A stretch of DNA of 64,000 nt from an uncultured Phocaeicola sp. (GTDB lineage Bacteria; Bacteroidota; Bacteroidia; Bacteroidales; Bacteroidaceae). The position numbers and the translations under genes were made by a program. The DNA lies in NCBI GenBank assembly GCA_944320135.1, contig CALUGI010000001.1, positions 62,001-126,000 on the forward strand. The letters are read 5' to 3'. This document shows, piece after piece, positions 25,652-33,506 of the stretch (the stretch's first letter is position 1; each line of letters opens with the position of its first letter). The notes beneath the pieces were generated by a model. It had not been told where the DNA came from, did no database searches, and saw nothing but the letters and a program-made list of their open reading frames with translations.

Positions 25652-26996
25652 CTCCGCTCTGAAGGGCGGAAGGGATTCTTTTCTTGGAGGTAATGCCTAA
25701 CTCTTTCAGCATCTCCGCCTGGCGGACCAGATTCCCTTTTCCTTGGGAAAGCTGGCTGCGCGCATTCTCATAAGCGTTGGAAGCCGTTTTCAGCGTTTCG
25801 CCGATTTTTTCAAACGTCTCGGTAAAACCTACCAGTTTCTCGTAGAGCGCCGTACCCCGCTTCACGATATCCTGAATGTTCTTGAGCTGATATTCCCGCT
25901 TCCACAAGTCGAGAGCCAAACGCAAAGCCGCAATCAGATTGGTCGGGCTCATCAGCACCACCTTCTTCTGATAAGCATAATTCCACAATTCGGAATCGGC
26001 TTGCAACGCCAGCAGATAGGCAGGTTCGTTGGGGATGAACATCATCACGAAATCCGGCGCCGCAGCGTCATATTTAGAATAATCTTTCCGGCTCAACTCG
26101 TCGATATGCGCCTTCACCGATGCCAGATGCGCTTTCAGACACTGCTCTTGTACGGACTTGTCTTCACTCGCCACATAGTTTGCGTATGCCGTAAGCGACA
26201 CCTTCGAGTCTATAATCACCTGCCGGTTGTCGGGATATTTCACCAGCACGTCCGGCTGCATCCGCTGCCCCTGCTCGTTCTTCAAGGGTTCCCCGTATTC
26301 ATCTTTCAAAAATTCCTGACGGAAATACTCTTCCCCCTCCCGCAGGCCGGAATGTTCAAGAATCGTTTCCAGAATCATCTCCCCCCAGTTTCCCTGCACT
26401 TTCGATTCTCCTTTCAGCGCACGGGTCAAGTTGTTCGCATCGTCGCTGATTTGCTTGTTGAGCAGCATCAGCTCCTTAATCCGGTCTTCGAGCGAGAAAC
26501 GCTGCTTCGACTCCTTGTCGTATGCCTCCGCCACCTGATGCTTGAACTCCCGCAGGTTCTCGCCGAAAGGCTTCAGCAGGTTCGAGATGCTTTCCGCACT
26601 GAGTTTGTTGAAACTTTCCGCCTTCTGCTGAAAAATTCTGTTGGCTATGTTTTCAAACTCTATGCGAAAACGCTCGTGCAAATCGGCAACCTCTTTTTTC
26701 TGCTGCTCTATCCTGTCGTTCAAATTCCGGTTTTCAGTTTGCAGCGAAGCCTCAGCTTGCCGGGCTTCGGTCAGCTTTTGCAACGCTGCGTCCAATTGCT
26801 TGCGAAGCATTTCCTTCTCCTGCTTTTCACGCTCCGACAAGACAGCCGTTTTTTCTTGTTCGGCTTTCAGCATATCTTGAGCGTGCGCCTGCTGCATCTT
26901 CACCTGCGCGTCCAACGCGGCAGCCTTGCGTGCCGAGACAAAATGACCGACAACGGCTCCCACAGCAAGCCCCGTCAACAAAAAAACGATTTCCAT
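25635..26996 (-). CDS. rmuC: DNA recombination protein RmuC
   Basis: A 453-residue protein. A single N-terminal membrane helix (about residues 4-22) is followed by a long coiled coil (about 25-150, rich in Ala, Glu, Gln and Lys). The conserved RmuC nuclease-like domain (about 180-400) includes [40 protein letters not shown] and [12 protein letters not shown]. RmuC limits recombination at inverted repeats; the DSKVS-type core is the proposed PD-(D/E)XK-like centre. It is last in a leftward run after maf, separated by 109 nt that contain a short repeat array. Confidence 0.93.
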   Translation of the reverse strand: MEIVFLLTGLAVGAVVGHFVSARKAAALDAQVKMQQAHAQDMLKAEQEKTAVLSEREKQEKEMLRKQLDAALQKLTEARQAEASLQTENRNLNDRIEQQKKEVADLHERFRIEFENIANRIFQQKAESFNKLSAESISNLLKPFGENLREFKHQVAEAYDKESKQRFSLEDRIKELMLLNKQISDDANNLTRALKGESKVQGNWGEMILETILEHSGLREGEEYFRQEFLKDEYGEPLKNEQGQRMQPDVLVKYPDNRQVIIDSKVSLTAYANYVASEDKSVQEQCLKAHLASVKAHIDELSRKDYSKYDAAAPDFVMMFIPNEPAYLLALQADSELWNYAYQKKVVLMSPTNLIAALRLALDLWKREYQLKNIQDIVKRGTALYEKLVGFTETFEKIGETLKTASNAYENARSQLSQGKGNLVRQAEMLKELGITSKKRIPSALQSGEEEKG

Positions 26997-27041
26997 GATT
27001 TCTGCTTTGTTTGATGTATATAATGCCGCCGCATTCCAAAA

Positions 27042-27107
27042 TGAACGGGCCGGCGTTCAATCCGAAAAGCGGCGGACGTTTCCGGATGTCCGGCCCCCTT
27101 CGCCGCT
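27042..27107. repeat. Short 22-nt-period repeat array
   Basis: Three units of 22 nt fit between maf and rmuC. The best is 27064-27085, GAAAAGCGGCGG then ACGTTTCCGG, which matches the layout seen in the other arrays. The outer two are more diverged. It slightly overlaps the maf stop codon. Confidence 0.4.
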
Positions 27108-27690
27108 ACAGCTTCTTCAGTTCTTGATAAAGCCGCTGCACGGGAAGTCCCATCACGTTGAAATACGAGCCTTCCAGACGGGTAACGCCGACAAACCCGA
27201 TCCACTCCTGCACGCCGTAAGCTCCGGCTTTGTCGAAAGGACGGTATTTGTCCACATAATAGCCGATTTCATCTTCGCTGAGCGCATCGAACGTCACCTC
27301 CGTCACTGTAGAAAACGCACGCTGCATCCCGGCTGCCGTTATGCAAACCCCTGTAATCACCTGATGCGTCTTTCCGGACAAAAGCCGGAGCATCCGGCAG
27401 GCATCCGCCTCATCTTTGGGCTTGCCCAACACCTGTCCGTCGAGGAAGACAATGGTGTCGGCCGTGATTACAAGGTCGTTCTCCCGAATGAATGCACGAT
27501 AGGCATCCGCCTTTTCGCGCGCTATATAGACAGGAATATCCTCTCCTGCAAGACTTTCTGGATAACTCTCGTCAATGCCCGGAAGAACTTTCACCTCGTA
27601 GTCGACTCCCAATCCCGAAAGCAGCTCGCGACGGCGAGGGGAATTGGATGCAAGAATGATATGATATTTTTTCAGATTGTCCAATGCCAT
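27106..27690 (-). CDS. maf: Maf family nucleotide pyrophosphatase
   Basis: A 194-residue Maf protein. The signature ASNSPRRRELL is at residues 14-24, the second motif ITADTIVFLDGQVLGKP near 95-111 contains the catalytic Asp, and SGKTHQVITGVC follows at about 130-141. Family members hydrolyse dTTP/UTP or modified nucleotides to monophosphates and influence cell division. It lies 44 nt after the KdsC-like gene in a leftward run. Kind of nucleotide acted on is not determined here. Confidence 0.92.
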   Translation of the reverse strand: MALDNLKKYHIILASNSPRRRELLSGLGVDYEVKVLPGIDESYPESLAGEDIPVYIAREKADAYRAFIRENDLVITADTIVFLDGQVLGKPKDEADACRMLRLLSGKTHQVITGVCITAAGMQRAFSTVTEVTFDALSEDEIGYYVDKYRPFDKAGAYGVQEWIGFVGVTRLEGSYFNVMGLPVQRLYQELKKL

Positions 27691-27734
27691 ACAAATACGT
27701 ATTACAAATTAAGAAAACGAAAGACATGATTTCC

Positions 27735-28253
27735 TCACCATCCGAACGCCTGCTGATGGGACATCCATTTCCCTTGCGCCCGAAGCACCTGCTCTATGAC
27801 GTCACGCCCGCATCCGTATCCCCCGTTGCGATGGGAAATGTATTTGCAGACGGCCTTGATTTCGGGAGCGGCATCGGCGGGACAGCAAGGAAGCCCCACA
27901 AGTCTCAACACTTCATAGTCGGGAATGTCGTCTCCCATATACAACACTTCTTCCGGCTTCAATCCGTATTTCAAAAGCAGCTCGTTGTATTCTTTCGTCT
28001 TGACGGCTGCCCCCAAATATACGTCTTTGATGCCCAACCCCTCATAACGCTTCCTTACCGCCTCGGTTTTCCCTCCGGTAATGATGGCCACGTGCAGTCC
28101 GCATTTCACGGCCAGCTGCAGAGCATATCCGTCCTTGATGTTTACCGTGCGCATAGGCTCCCCGTTGGGATGAAGCCCTACGGTCTCGCCGCTCAACACG
28201 CCGTCCACATCAAAGAACAAAGCCTTGATTTTAGTCAAATCATAATCAATCAT
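27735..28253 (-). CDS. KdsC-like HAD phosphatase (3-deoxy-manno-octulosonate-8-phosphatase)
   Basis: A 172-residue HAD hydrolase of the C0 (capless) type. Motif [11 protein letters not shown] has Asp15 and Asp17; motif II is in HVAIITGG; the Lys motif lies in the middle; motif IV is [27 protein letters not shown]. The short length, tetramer-type fold and C-terminal [16 protein letters not shown] are those of KdsC, which releases phosphate from KDO-8-phosphate in lipopolysaccharide core synthesis. It is 3 nt from the DUF2520 gene and 44 nt from maf. Confidence 0.88.
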   Translation of the reverse strand: MIDYDLTKIKALFFDVDGVLSGETVGLHPNGEPMRTVNIKDGYALQLAVKCGLHVAIITGGKTEAVRKRYEGLGIKDVYLGAAVKTKEYNELLLKYGLKPEEVLYMGDDIPDYEVLRLVGLPCCPADAAPEIKAVCKYISHRNGGYGCGRDVIEQVLRAQGKWMSHQQAFGW

Positions 28254-28256
28254 TTT

Positions 28257-29057
28257 CTATTGCTGTTTTTTAGATTCGTAAGCATGAATGTCTTGACTGA
28301 GCAAGTCGTAGATAAGAGCCAGCTCAGGCTCCCCCTTCAACATGTCCAAATGACGGTCAATGACGTTCCGGTCGTTCCGGCGGGCCGGACCGGTCTGCGC
28401 CTCCACAGGAGAAAGTTCATGCACCTTGCGTGCCGTTTCGTCTATCAACGGAAGCATCGAACCGAAAGGAAGACCTTGAGCAGCCAGCAAATGCTCGCAT
28501 ACCGCATACATGTGGTTCGTAAAGTTGGAGGCGAACACAGCAGCTATATGCAGATACTTGCGCTGTTCGGAAGAGGCTTCGTACACTTTGGAACCGAGCA
28601 GTCCGGCCAACTTCTTCAAACGGGAAACCCCGTCCTGGGAGTCGGCCTCCACAAAGAACGGTACTTCCGAAAAGTCAACGGCTCTCTGCTTGCTGAAGCT
28701 CTGCATAGGGTAAAACACTCCGCAACGGGACACCTTCCCCCGCCATACCTCCATCGGCATACTCCCTGCCGTATGCACATACAGCGCATCCGGATTTCCG
28801 TAACGGGAAAGTGCCTCCACTACTTCCTCAAGAGCAGAATCTTTCACAGAAACGACATAAAGGTCCGCCTCCGGAGAGACCTCCGACAAATCCGTCGTAT
28901 AAGGGCAACCGAGTCCGTGCGCCAGCGTCTGTGCCGAAGCCTCCGTCCGGCTATACACTTGGACGATGCGGCACCCTTTGCGGGCACAAGCCGAAGCCAA
29001 ATGGGTAGCCACATTTCCGGCTCCCACAAAAACAATGTTGAAATCTTGCGCGTCCAT
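28257..29057 (-). CDS. Rossmann-fold / DUF2520 domain protein
   Basis: A 266-residue protein. An N-terminal NAD(P)-binding fold (NIVFVGAGNVATHLASA, about residues 7-23) is followed by a C-terminal helical DUF2520 domain (about 135-260, with FFVEADSQDG, FASNFTNHMYAVCEHLL and GPARRND). It resembles ketopantoate reductase-like or pyrroline-carboxylate reductase-like enzymes, but the substrate is not known to me. The start at 29057 (MDAQDFNIVFVG) places the nucleotide-binding loop near the N terminus; an in-frame start further upstream would run through the next gene. It lies 2 nt after the membrane protein and 3 nt before the KdsC-like gene, so it is clearly in the operon. Confidence 0.88.
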   Translation of the reverse strand: MDAQDFNIVFVGAGNVATHLASACARKGCRIVQVYSRTEASAQTLAHGLGCPYTTDLSEVSPEADLYVVSVKDSALEEVVEALSRYGNPDALYVHTAGSMPMEVWRGKVSRCGVFYPMQSFSKQRAVDFSEVPFFVEADSQDGVSRLKKLAGLLGSKVYEASSEQRKYLHIAAVFASNFTNHMYAVCEHLLAAQGLPFGSMLPLIDETARKVHELSPVEAQTGPARRNDRNVIDRHLDMLKGEPELALIYDLLSQDIHAYESKKQQ

Positions 29058-29059
29058 AG

Positions 29060-29389
29060 TCAACGAGAAGACAAGAAATAAAGCAAAATGCCGACAAGCA
29101 GCAAAGCGGCAGGAAGCAGGTAAGCCGACATCTGCCCCAACAAAGCGATGACTAATCCGATGTTTTGAATCAACCAGATTCCGGCCAATATAATCCCCAC
29201 CGACTTGTCGCGCTTGAACCACAGGAATACGGCAGAAGCATAGAGCAGCATCATGTCTTTCTGCATCACCCACGAAGCGCCCATACTGCTGAAACTTATC
29301 AGTTTGTCAACCAGATACAGCACTCCCATCACGACAAGAAACACAGCCGTAGCCCTATACGTGTCCTTATTGTTCGTTGCCGCTGCCAT
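29060..29389 (-). CDS. Small membrane protein of unknown function
   Basis: A 109-residue protein with about four hydrophobic helices (roughly residues 13-31, 44-58, 64-83 and 88-106) and short charged loops (FKRDKS). It has no recognisable domain. The start codon overlaps the 3' end of the nitroreductase gene by 23 nt, and the stop is 2 nt from the DUF2520 gene, which supports cotranscription. I do not recognise it. Confidence 0.75.
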   Translation of the reverse strand: MAAATNNKDTYRATAVFLVVMGVLYLVDKLISFSSMGASWVMQKDMMLLYASAVFLWFKRDKSVGIILAGIWLIQNIGLVIALLGQMSAYLLPAALLLVGILLYFLSSR

Positions 29390-29924
29390 CGCGTTCCGTA
29401 TATTTATTGAGGTAAACCTTCTCCCATTGCAGACGGGATTCGTCGAAAGGCTTCCGTTCCATACCCTTGTGGCCTATCGCAATGACGGAAAGCACCTGGA
29501 GCGGCAAAGGGAGTCCGAGCAACTCATGGATGTATTCGTTGGCAGGGATGCCGTCGGCCGTGTATCTTTCGCGCACCTGCACCCAGCAACTTCCCAACCC
29601 CAGATCTTCCGCCTGCAACTGAATCATGACCGATGCCACAGAAGCGTCTTCAATCCATACGTCGCTTGCCAACGGGTCGGCAGCTACCACCACGGCAACG
29701 GCTGCATCCTTTATGAAATCGGCACCGGCCTCTTTGCAATGCGACAGTTTTTCAAGCAGCTCCTTATCGTCCACCGCTATGAACCGCCAGCAGTTCGAAC
29801 GCTTCGAGGAAGGCGACATCAGTCCGGCTTTGAGGACAGCAACCACTTCGTCTTGGGTCAGCTTTTCCTCGGTAAACTTGCGCATACTTCTTCTGCGCTT
29901 GATCAATTCATTGAAATTCTCCAT
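29367..29924 (-). CDS. Nitroreductase family protein
   Basis: A 185-residue FMN-dependent nitroreductase. It opens MENFNELIKRRRSMRKFTEE, where the Arg-rich segment binds the FMN phosphate, and continues with LMSPSSKRSNCWRFIAVDD and the second flavin block AEDLGLGSCWVQVRER. It ends with VLSVIAIGHKGMERKPF. Such enzymes use NAD(P)H to reduce nitro compounds, quinones or flavin; natural substrates are usually unknown. It is first in a leftward operon, with a well-formed promoter 22-53 nt upstream. The start at 29924 is chosen over one 24 nt upstream that lies within the promoter-to-start leader. Confidence 0.9.
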   Translation of the reverse strand: MENFNELIKRRRSMRKFTEEKLTQDEVVAVLKAGLMSPSSKRSNCWRFIAVDDKELLEKLSHCKEAGADFIKDAAVAVVVAADPLASDVWIEDASVASVMIQLQAEDLGLGSCWVQVRERYTADGIPANEYIHELLGLPLPLQVLSVIAIGHKGMERKPFDESRLQWEKVYLNKYTERDGSGNEQ

Positions 29925-29945
29925 AAAAAAACCGTTTTGTCCCGA

Positions 29946-29977
29946 CAAATATAGTTCATCCGTTTCAAATTCTCAAA
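29946..29977 (-). promoter_or_regulatory. Promoter of the nitroreductase operon
   Basis: On the minus strand TTTG (29977-29974), 20 nt, then TATATTTG (29953-29946) is a full -33/-7 match. It overlaps the upstream region of the divergent promoter at 29986-29993. Confidence 0.75.
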
Positions 29978-29985
29978 AAAAACTC

Positions 29986-29993
29986 TAAATTTG
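29986..29993 (+). promoter_or_regulatory. -7 box of the FemAB/GNAT-like gene
   Basis: TAAATTTG matches TAnnTTTG and ends only 5 nt before the ATG at 29999. If used, the transcript would be leaderless or nearly so. Confidence 0.55.
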
Positions 29994-29998
29994 CATGT

Positions 29999-30967
29999 AT
30001 GGCACTCCGTCTGGCAACATATTACCATGCCGAAGACATCCCTTCCCTGCCCGGTTCGGATGCCTTTTGTTCCGTTGAGATGTTTCAGGCATTCCAACAT
30101 GCCAAAGGATTCCGCCCCTTGCTGCTCGTGGCATACGAAGACGAACGTGCCGTAGGCAAACTGCTTTGCCTCACTCGGAAGTGCCTCCGCTCGCAACTTT
30201 TCTTCACCAAAACATACGTGTACGGCACCGGCGAATATTTTCCGTCCTCCTATAAAAAAGAAGAAATATTCCGCGAACTGCTTGCCCGCTTCACGTCCAT
30301 CTTCAAAGAGCGCGCCTTTCTGCTTGAGTTCCGCAACCTGAAAGAACCCCTTTTCGGCTACCGGTATTTCCGCGAATACGGCTATTTCCCCATACGCTGG
30401 CTGCGCGTGCGCAACTCCGTACACGGCAACTGTATCGACAAATGGATGAGCATTTCAAGGAAACGGCAGATAAGCCGAGGACTGAAGAACGGAGCGGAAA
30501 TGGACGTAGCGCGAACAGAGCAGGAAGTGAAAGACTTCTTCAACCTCCTGCGACGCTATTATTCTTCAAAGATTTACCGCTATTTGCCAGACATCGACTT
30601 TTTTCTTTCCCTGCAAAGGCAATCGTCCGAACGCGCGAAGATATTCATCATCCGCTACAAAGGGAGAATCATCGGCGGCTCCGTATGCTTGTTTTCCGAC
30701 AAGGACGCCTACCTTCTCTTTTCGGGCGGACTGCGGAAAAGCTATCCGCTGCAATATCCGGGCGTTTTGGCCGTATGGAACGCGATGACATACGCCCACG
30801 ACCACGGTTACGACCATTTCGAATTCATCGAGGCGGGACTTCCGTTCAAGAAATACGGCTACCGCGACTTCATCCTCCGCTTCGGAGGCAGGCAGATGAG
30901 CAGCCGCCGCTGGTTCCGTGTCGGTTGGGGATGGCTGAACCGGCTGCTTATCAAGTTTTATGTCTGA
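29999..30967 (+). CDS. FemAB/GNAT-fold acyltransferase-like protein
   Basis: A 322-residue soluble protein with the double-GNAT layout of FemAB/peptidyltransferase-like proteins. The region YKGRIIGGSVCLFSDKDAYLLFSGG (about 220-244) and the following HFEFIEAGLPFKKYGYRDFILRFGG are characteristic of the C-terminal half. Relatives transfer amino acids or acyl groups to cell-wall or lipid precursors; the substrate here is unknown. No signal peptide. The start codon almost abuts a -7 box. It is divergent from the nitroreductase operon and convergent with the cytidylate-kinase-like gene. Confidence 0.78.
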   Translation: MALRLATYYHAEDIPSLPGSDAFCSVEMFQAFQHAKGFRPLLLVAYEDERAVGKLLCLTRKCLRSQLFFTKTYVYGTGEYFPSSYKKEEIFRELLARFTSIFKERAFLLEFRNLKEPLFGYRYFREYGYFPIRWLRVRNSVHGNCIDKWMSISRKRQISRGLKNGAEMDVARTEQEVKDFFNLLRRYYSSKIYRYLPDIDFFLSLQRQSSERAKIFIIRYKGRIIGGSVCLFSDKDAYLLFSGGLRKSYPLQYPGVLAVWNAMTYAHDHGYDHFEFIEAGLPFKKYGYRDFILRFGGRQMSSRRWFRVGWGWLNRLLIKFYV

Positions 30968-30996
30968 TTCAATCGGCTCCCTTCTGCCAAAAACGC

Positions 30997-31626
30997 CTAC
31001 AGTTTCAGCTTCATCGTCACGAACTGCTTGATAAAATCCACCGTCCCGTCAATGCCCAGCACGGACGAATCGATGCAAAGGTGATATGTGGCCGCAGCGC
31101 CCCATGTCTTGTAGCTGTAATAGTTGTAATAAGAAGAACGTTTCTTGTCGGCTTTTTCCATCAGTTCTTCCGCTTCATCGGCGGCAATGCCATGCAAGCG
31201 CATCAAGCGTTCGATGCGCGCTTCGGGAGAAGCCGAGACGAACACGTTGGCGCAACGCGGATGGTCGCGCAGAATATAGTCGGCGCAACGCCCCACGAAA
31301 AGGCACGACTTCTCTTCCGCCAGCTTGCGTATCACGTCGCTCTGAATCTTGAACAGCGAATCGTTGCTCAAATAAGAATTATACGGATAAGCCCCTTCCG
31401 TGATAAACGGAAAGCGCGTGCCGAACAGCCCTCCCAGAATAGTTTGCGAAGCCTTTTCATCGGCTTTCTCGAAAAACTCCCGGCAAAGCCCGCTTTCTTT
31501 CGACGCCAGATTAATCAGCTCTTTGTCATAAAACGAGATGCCCAACTTTCCGGCCAGCTTCTCTCCTATCTCTTTCCCGCCGCTGCCCAGCTGACGGCCC
31601 AGATTGATTACATAGTGCTCGTTCAT
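30997..31626 (-). CDS. Cytidylate kinase-like family protein
   Basis: A 209-residue P-loop protein. The N terminus INLGRQLGSGGKEIGEKLA (about residues 7-25) is a modified Walker A typical of the cytidylate kinase-like (AAA_26) family, and EKSCLFVGRCADYILRDHP and SASPEARIERLMRLHGI are family blocks. Members are not shown to be true CMP kinases as far as I know, and the glycine loop differs from Cmk. It stands alone leftward, with a 22-nt repeat array upstream. Confidence 0.87.
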   Translation of the reverse strand: MNEHYVINLGRQLGSGGKEIGEKLAGKLGISFYDKELINLASKESGLCREFFEKADEKASQTILGGLFGTRFPFITEGAYPYNSYLSNDSLFKIQSDVIRKLAEEKSCLFVGRCADYILRDHPRCANVFVSASPEARIERLMRLHGIAADEAEELMEKADKKRSSYYNYYSYKTWGAAATYHLCIDSSVLGIDGTVDFIKQFVTMKLKL

Positions 31627-31718
31627 AGTGCATGTCTGTTTTGTTCATAAAGCAAAAATAAAAATTTTCCGCCACAAATGCCGTTTCGGATGCACATATT
31701 TTTCGCACGGCTTCTGCG

Positions 31719-31838
31719 GAAACCGGCTTTTCGATGCGGCAAGCACAAAAAAGACGAGCGTCCGTCCTATTCAAGACGACCGCTCATTCCTTTGAAGACG
31801 GGCGGTCATCCCGAACAAGACGACCGCTCATCTTTCAT
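31719..31838. repeat. 22-nt-period repeat array, four clear tandem units
   Basis: Four tandem 22-nt units start at 31751, 31773, 31795 and 31817, each opening AAGACG(A/G)(G/C/A)CG and followed by a TC(A/C)T(C/T)CC-like block. An extra GAAACCGGC...GATGCGGC unit lies at 31719-31740. On the minus strand the units contain complementary GAGCGGTC and GACCGCCC segments and end in CTCGTCTTTTTTG, so the array probably also ends the DUF4301 transcript. The 221-nt gap 31627-31847 holds no gene. Confidence 0.75.
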
Positions 31839-31847
31839 TATCTTGCC

Positions 31848-33371
31848 TTACTGATGCTGTTCGCGCAACAAGTCGTTGACGGTTTTCACCGGATTAAACG
31901 TACTCAGGGGCACTTCTACGAAAACAGTGTTCCAGTCGCTCATCGAACCGTTCCACAAGCCCGGAAGTTCGAGAGCCTTGAGGTCTTTTCCGTTCTTCGA
32001 CTTGTAGGAGATAAATCCCGTTGATTTGTCCACATGCTCCAGAAGGTTGAACTTGTTCCCCTTGTAGTCGCGCACCGCACAAACCAAATCCACCGGATTG
32101 AAATGCGTGCCTTTCTCGAACATCGCTTTCTTTTCAGGGTCTTTCATGTCAATCTGAGAGCTTTCGAGAATCTGCAACGAAACGGTCCCGTCGGCATTGT
32201 AAGCAAGGAACGGACCTCCGCCCGGTTCTCCCACATTCTTCACCATACCGCACACGCGCATCGGGCGGTTCAACTTCTTGCGCAAGTAGATAACAAGGTC
32301 GGCATCCTCCATATCTTTGATGTCTTCTTTGCGGCAATGCAACCGCTGCTGCACGAAGCGAATCATGTCTTCCAGCTGGTCGTGGCGGTAGTGCCCACTG
32401 TCCAACAGCTCCAGATACTCGAACGCCTGCTTCTGGAGAGTAACCAGCACGCCGGCTATCACCTTTTTATATAATACGGTATCGTCTTTCAAGCGATCGG
32501 GCACCACATTGTCGATATTCTTGATAAACACGATGTCCGCATCCAAATCGTTCAAGTTCTCAATCAGCGCGCCGTGGCCTCCCGGACGGAACAAGAGCTG
32601 TCCGTCCTTGTCGCGGAACGGCTTGTTGTCCATATCAGCGGCAACGGTATCCGTGCTCGGTTTCTGCTCCGAAAAGCTGATGTCGTACTTCACCCCATAT
32701 TTCGCTTCATATTCCGCAGCTTTTGCCTCAACCAACTTGGCGAAAAGGGCGCGGTGTTCGGTAGAAACCGTAAAATGAACGTTCACTTGTCCGGTTTTGC
32801 CCGCCGCATAAAGCGCACCTTCCACCAGATGTTCTTCCAGCGGAGTACGCACGCCGTCGGCATAGCGATGGAATTTCAACAGTCCTTTCGGCAGAGAGCC
32901 GTAATTCAGCCCGGCGGACTCCAGCAGATTGGAAGCAACCGCCTTATATTGCTTCTCGCTCAACAAGGCATCGACGCTCTTGCCCGTGTTGTCCATGCAA
33001 GCGGCGTTCAAATCGTTGTAAAAGGCGAAATCATGGATATGGTCGAAAAACTTCTTCTCGAAGTCTGTGGTCGGAACGTTATAGTCCGCGCCGAGAAACT
33101 CAAACATATTCTTGAACATACGGCTTGCCGCACCCGAAGCGGGCACGAACTTGACTATCTTCTTGTCGCCGTCCTTATAGGCGTCCCAAGCCGCAAGGCA
33201 TTCTTTCTGCATGTTCTCGTCGGGAACGACAATCCCGCCATTGTCGACAGAAGCTGCCGCATACAATTTCAGATAAGGGAACCCTTTTTCAAAACAAGCC
33301 AGCTGTTCGGCAATTTTTTCTTCGGAAATGCCTTTCCGGAGCAATAAGTCTTTGTCTTCCTGTGTCAACAT
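31848..33371 (-). CDS. DUF4301 family protein
   Basis: A 507-residue soluble protein that I match to the Bacteroidetes DUF4301 family by its opening MLTQEDKDLLLRKGI, the segment KFVPASGAASRMFKNMFEFL (about 75-95) and FRPGGHGALIENLNDLDADIVFIKNIDN (about 270-300). The glycine-rich FRPGGHGALIENL and DADIVFIKNIDNV resemble nucleotidyltransferase/UTP-sugar-pyrophosphorylase wording, so a sugar-nucleotide role is possible but unproven. It is monocistronic, leftward, divergent from relA, with the 22-nt array as its 3' end. Confidence 0.85.
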   Translation of the reverse strand: MLTQEDKDLLLRKGISEEKIAEQLACFEKGFPYLKLYAAASVDNGGIVVPDENMQKECLAAWDAYKDGDKKIVKFVPASGAASRMFKNMFEFLGADYNVPTTDFEKKFFDHIHDFAFYNDLNAACMDNTGKSVDALLSEKQYKAVASNLLESAGLNYGSLPKGLLKFHRYADGVRTPLEEHLVEGALYAAGKTGQVNVHFTVSTEHRALFAKLVEAKAAEYEAKYGVKYDISFSEQKPSTDTVAADMDNKPFRDKDGQLLFRPGGHGALIENLNDLDADIVFIKNIDNVVPDRLKDDTVLYKKVIAGVLVTLQKQAFEYLELLDSGHYRHDQLEDMIRFVQQRLHCRKEDIKDMEDADLVIYLRKKLNRPMRVCGMVKNVGEPGGGPFLAYNADGTVSLQILESSQIDMKDPEKKAMFEKGTHFNPVDLVCAVRDYKGNKFNLLEHVDKSTGFISYKSKNGKDLKALELPGLWNGSMSDWNTVFVEVPLSTFNPVKTVNDLLREQHQ

Positions 33372-33416
33372 AAATATATTATTTTAGGTTCATGAAAATC
33401 CACGCCAACGGATGCC

Positions 33417-33424
33417 CAAAAATA
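33417..33424 (-). promoter_or_regulatory. -7 box for the DUF4301 gene
   Basis: The minus strand reads TATTTTTG (TAnnTTTG), 46 nt before the DUF4301 ATG. Confidence 0.5.
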
Positions 33425-33466
33425 TAAAAAATCCCGAAAGATAGCACCAAAAAGGCAGAAAAAAAG

Positions 33467-33474
33467 TAACTTTA
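33467..33474 (+). promoter_or_regulatory. -7 box for the RelA/SpoT gene
   Basis: TAACTTTA is a one-mismatch match to TAnnTTTG, 33 nt before the ATG at 33507. Confidence 0.45.
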
Positions 33475-33506
33475 CCCGCAAACTAAAAGATTTAAGGAAT
33501 AAGGTT

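Noticed and set aside
31719-31838. CRISPR array
   Set aside because: Units are contiguous at 22 nt with no constant repeat separated by unique spacers, and there are no cas genes in the window.
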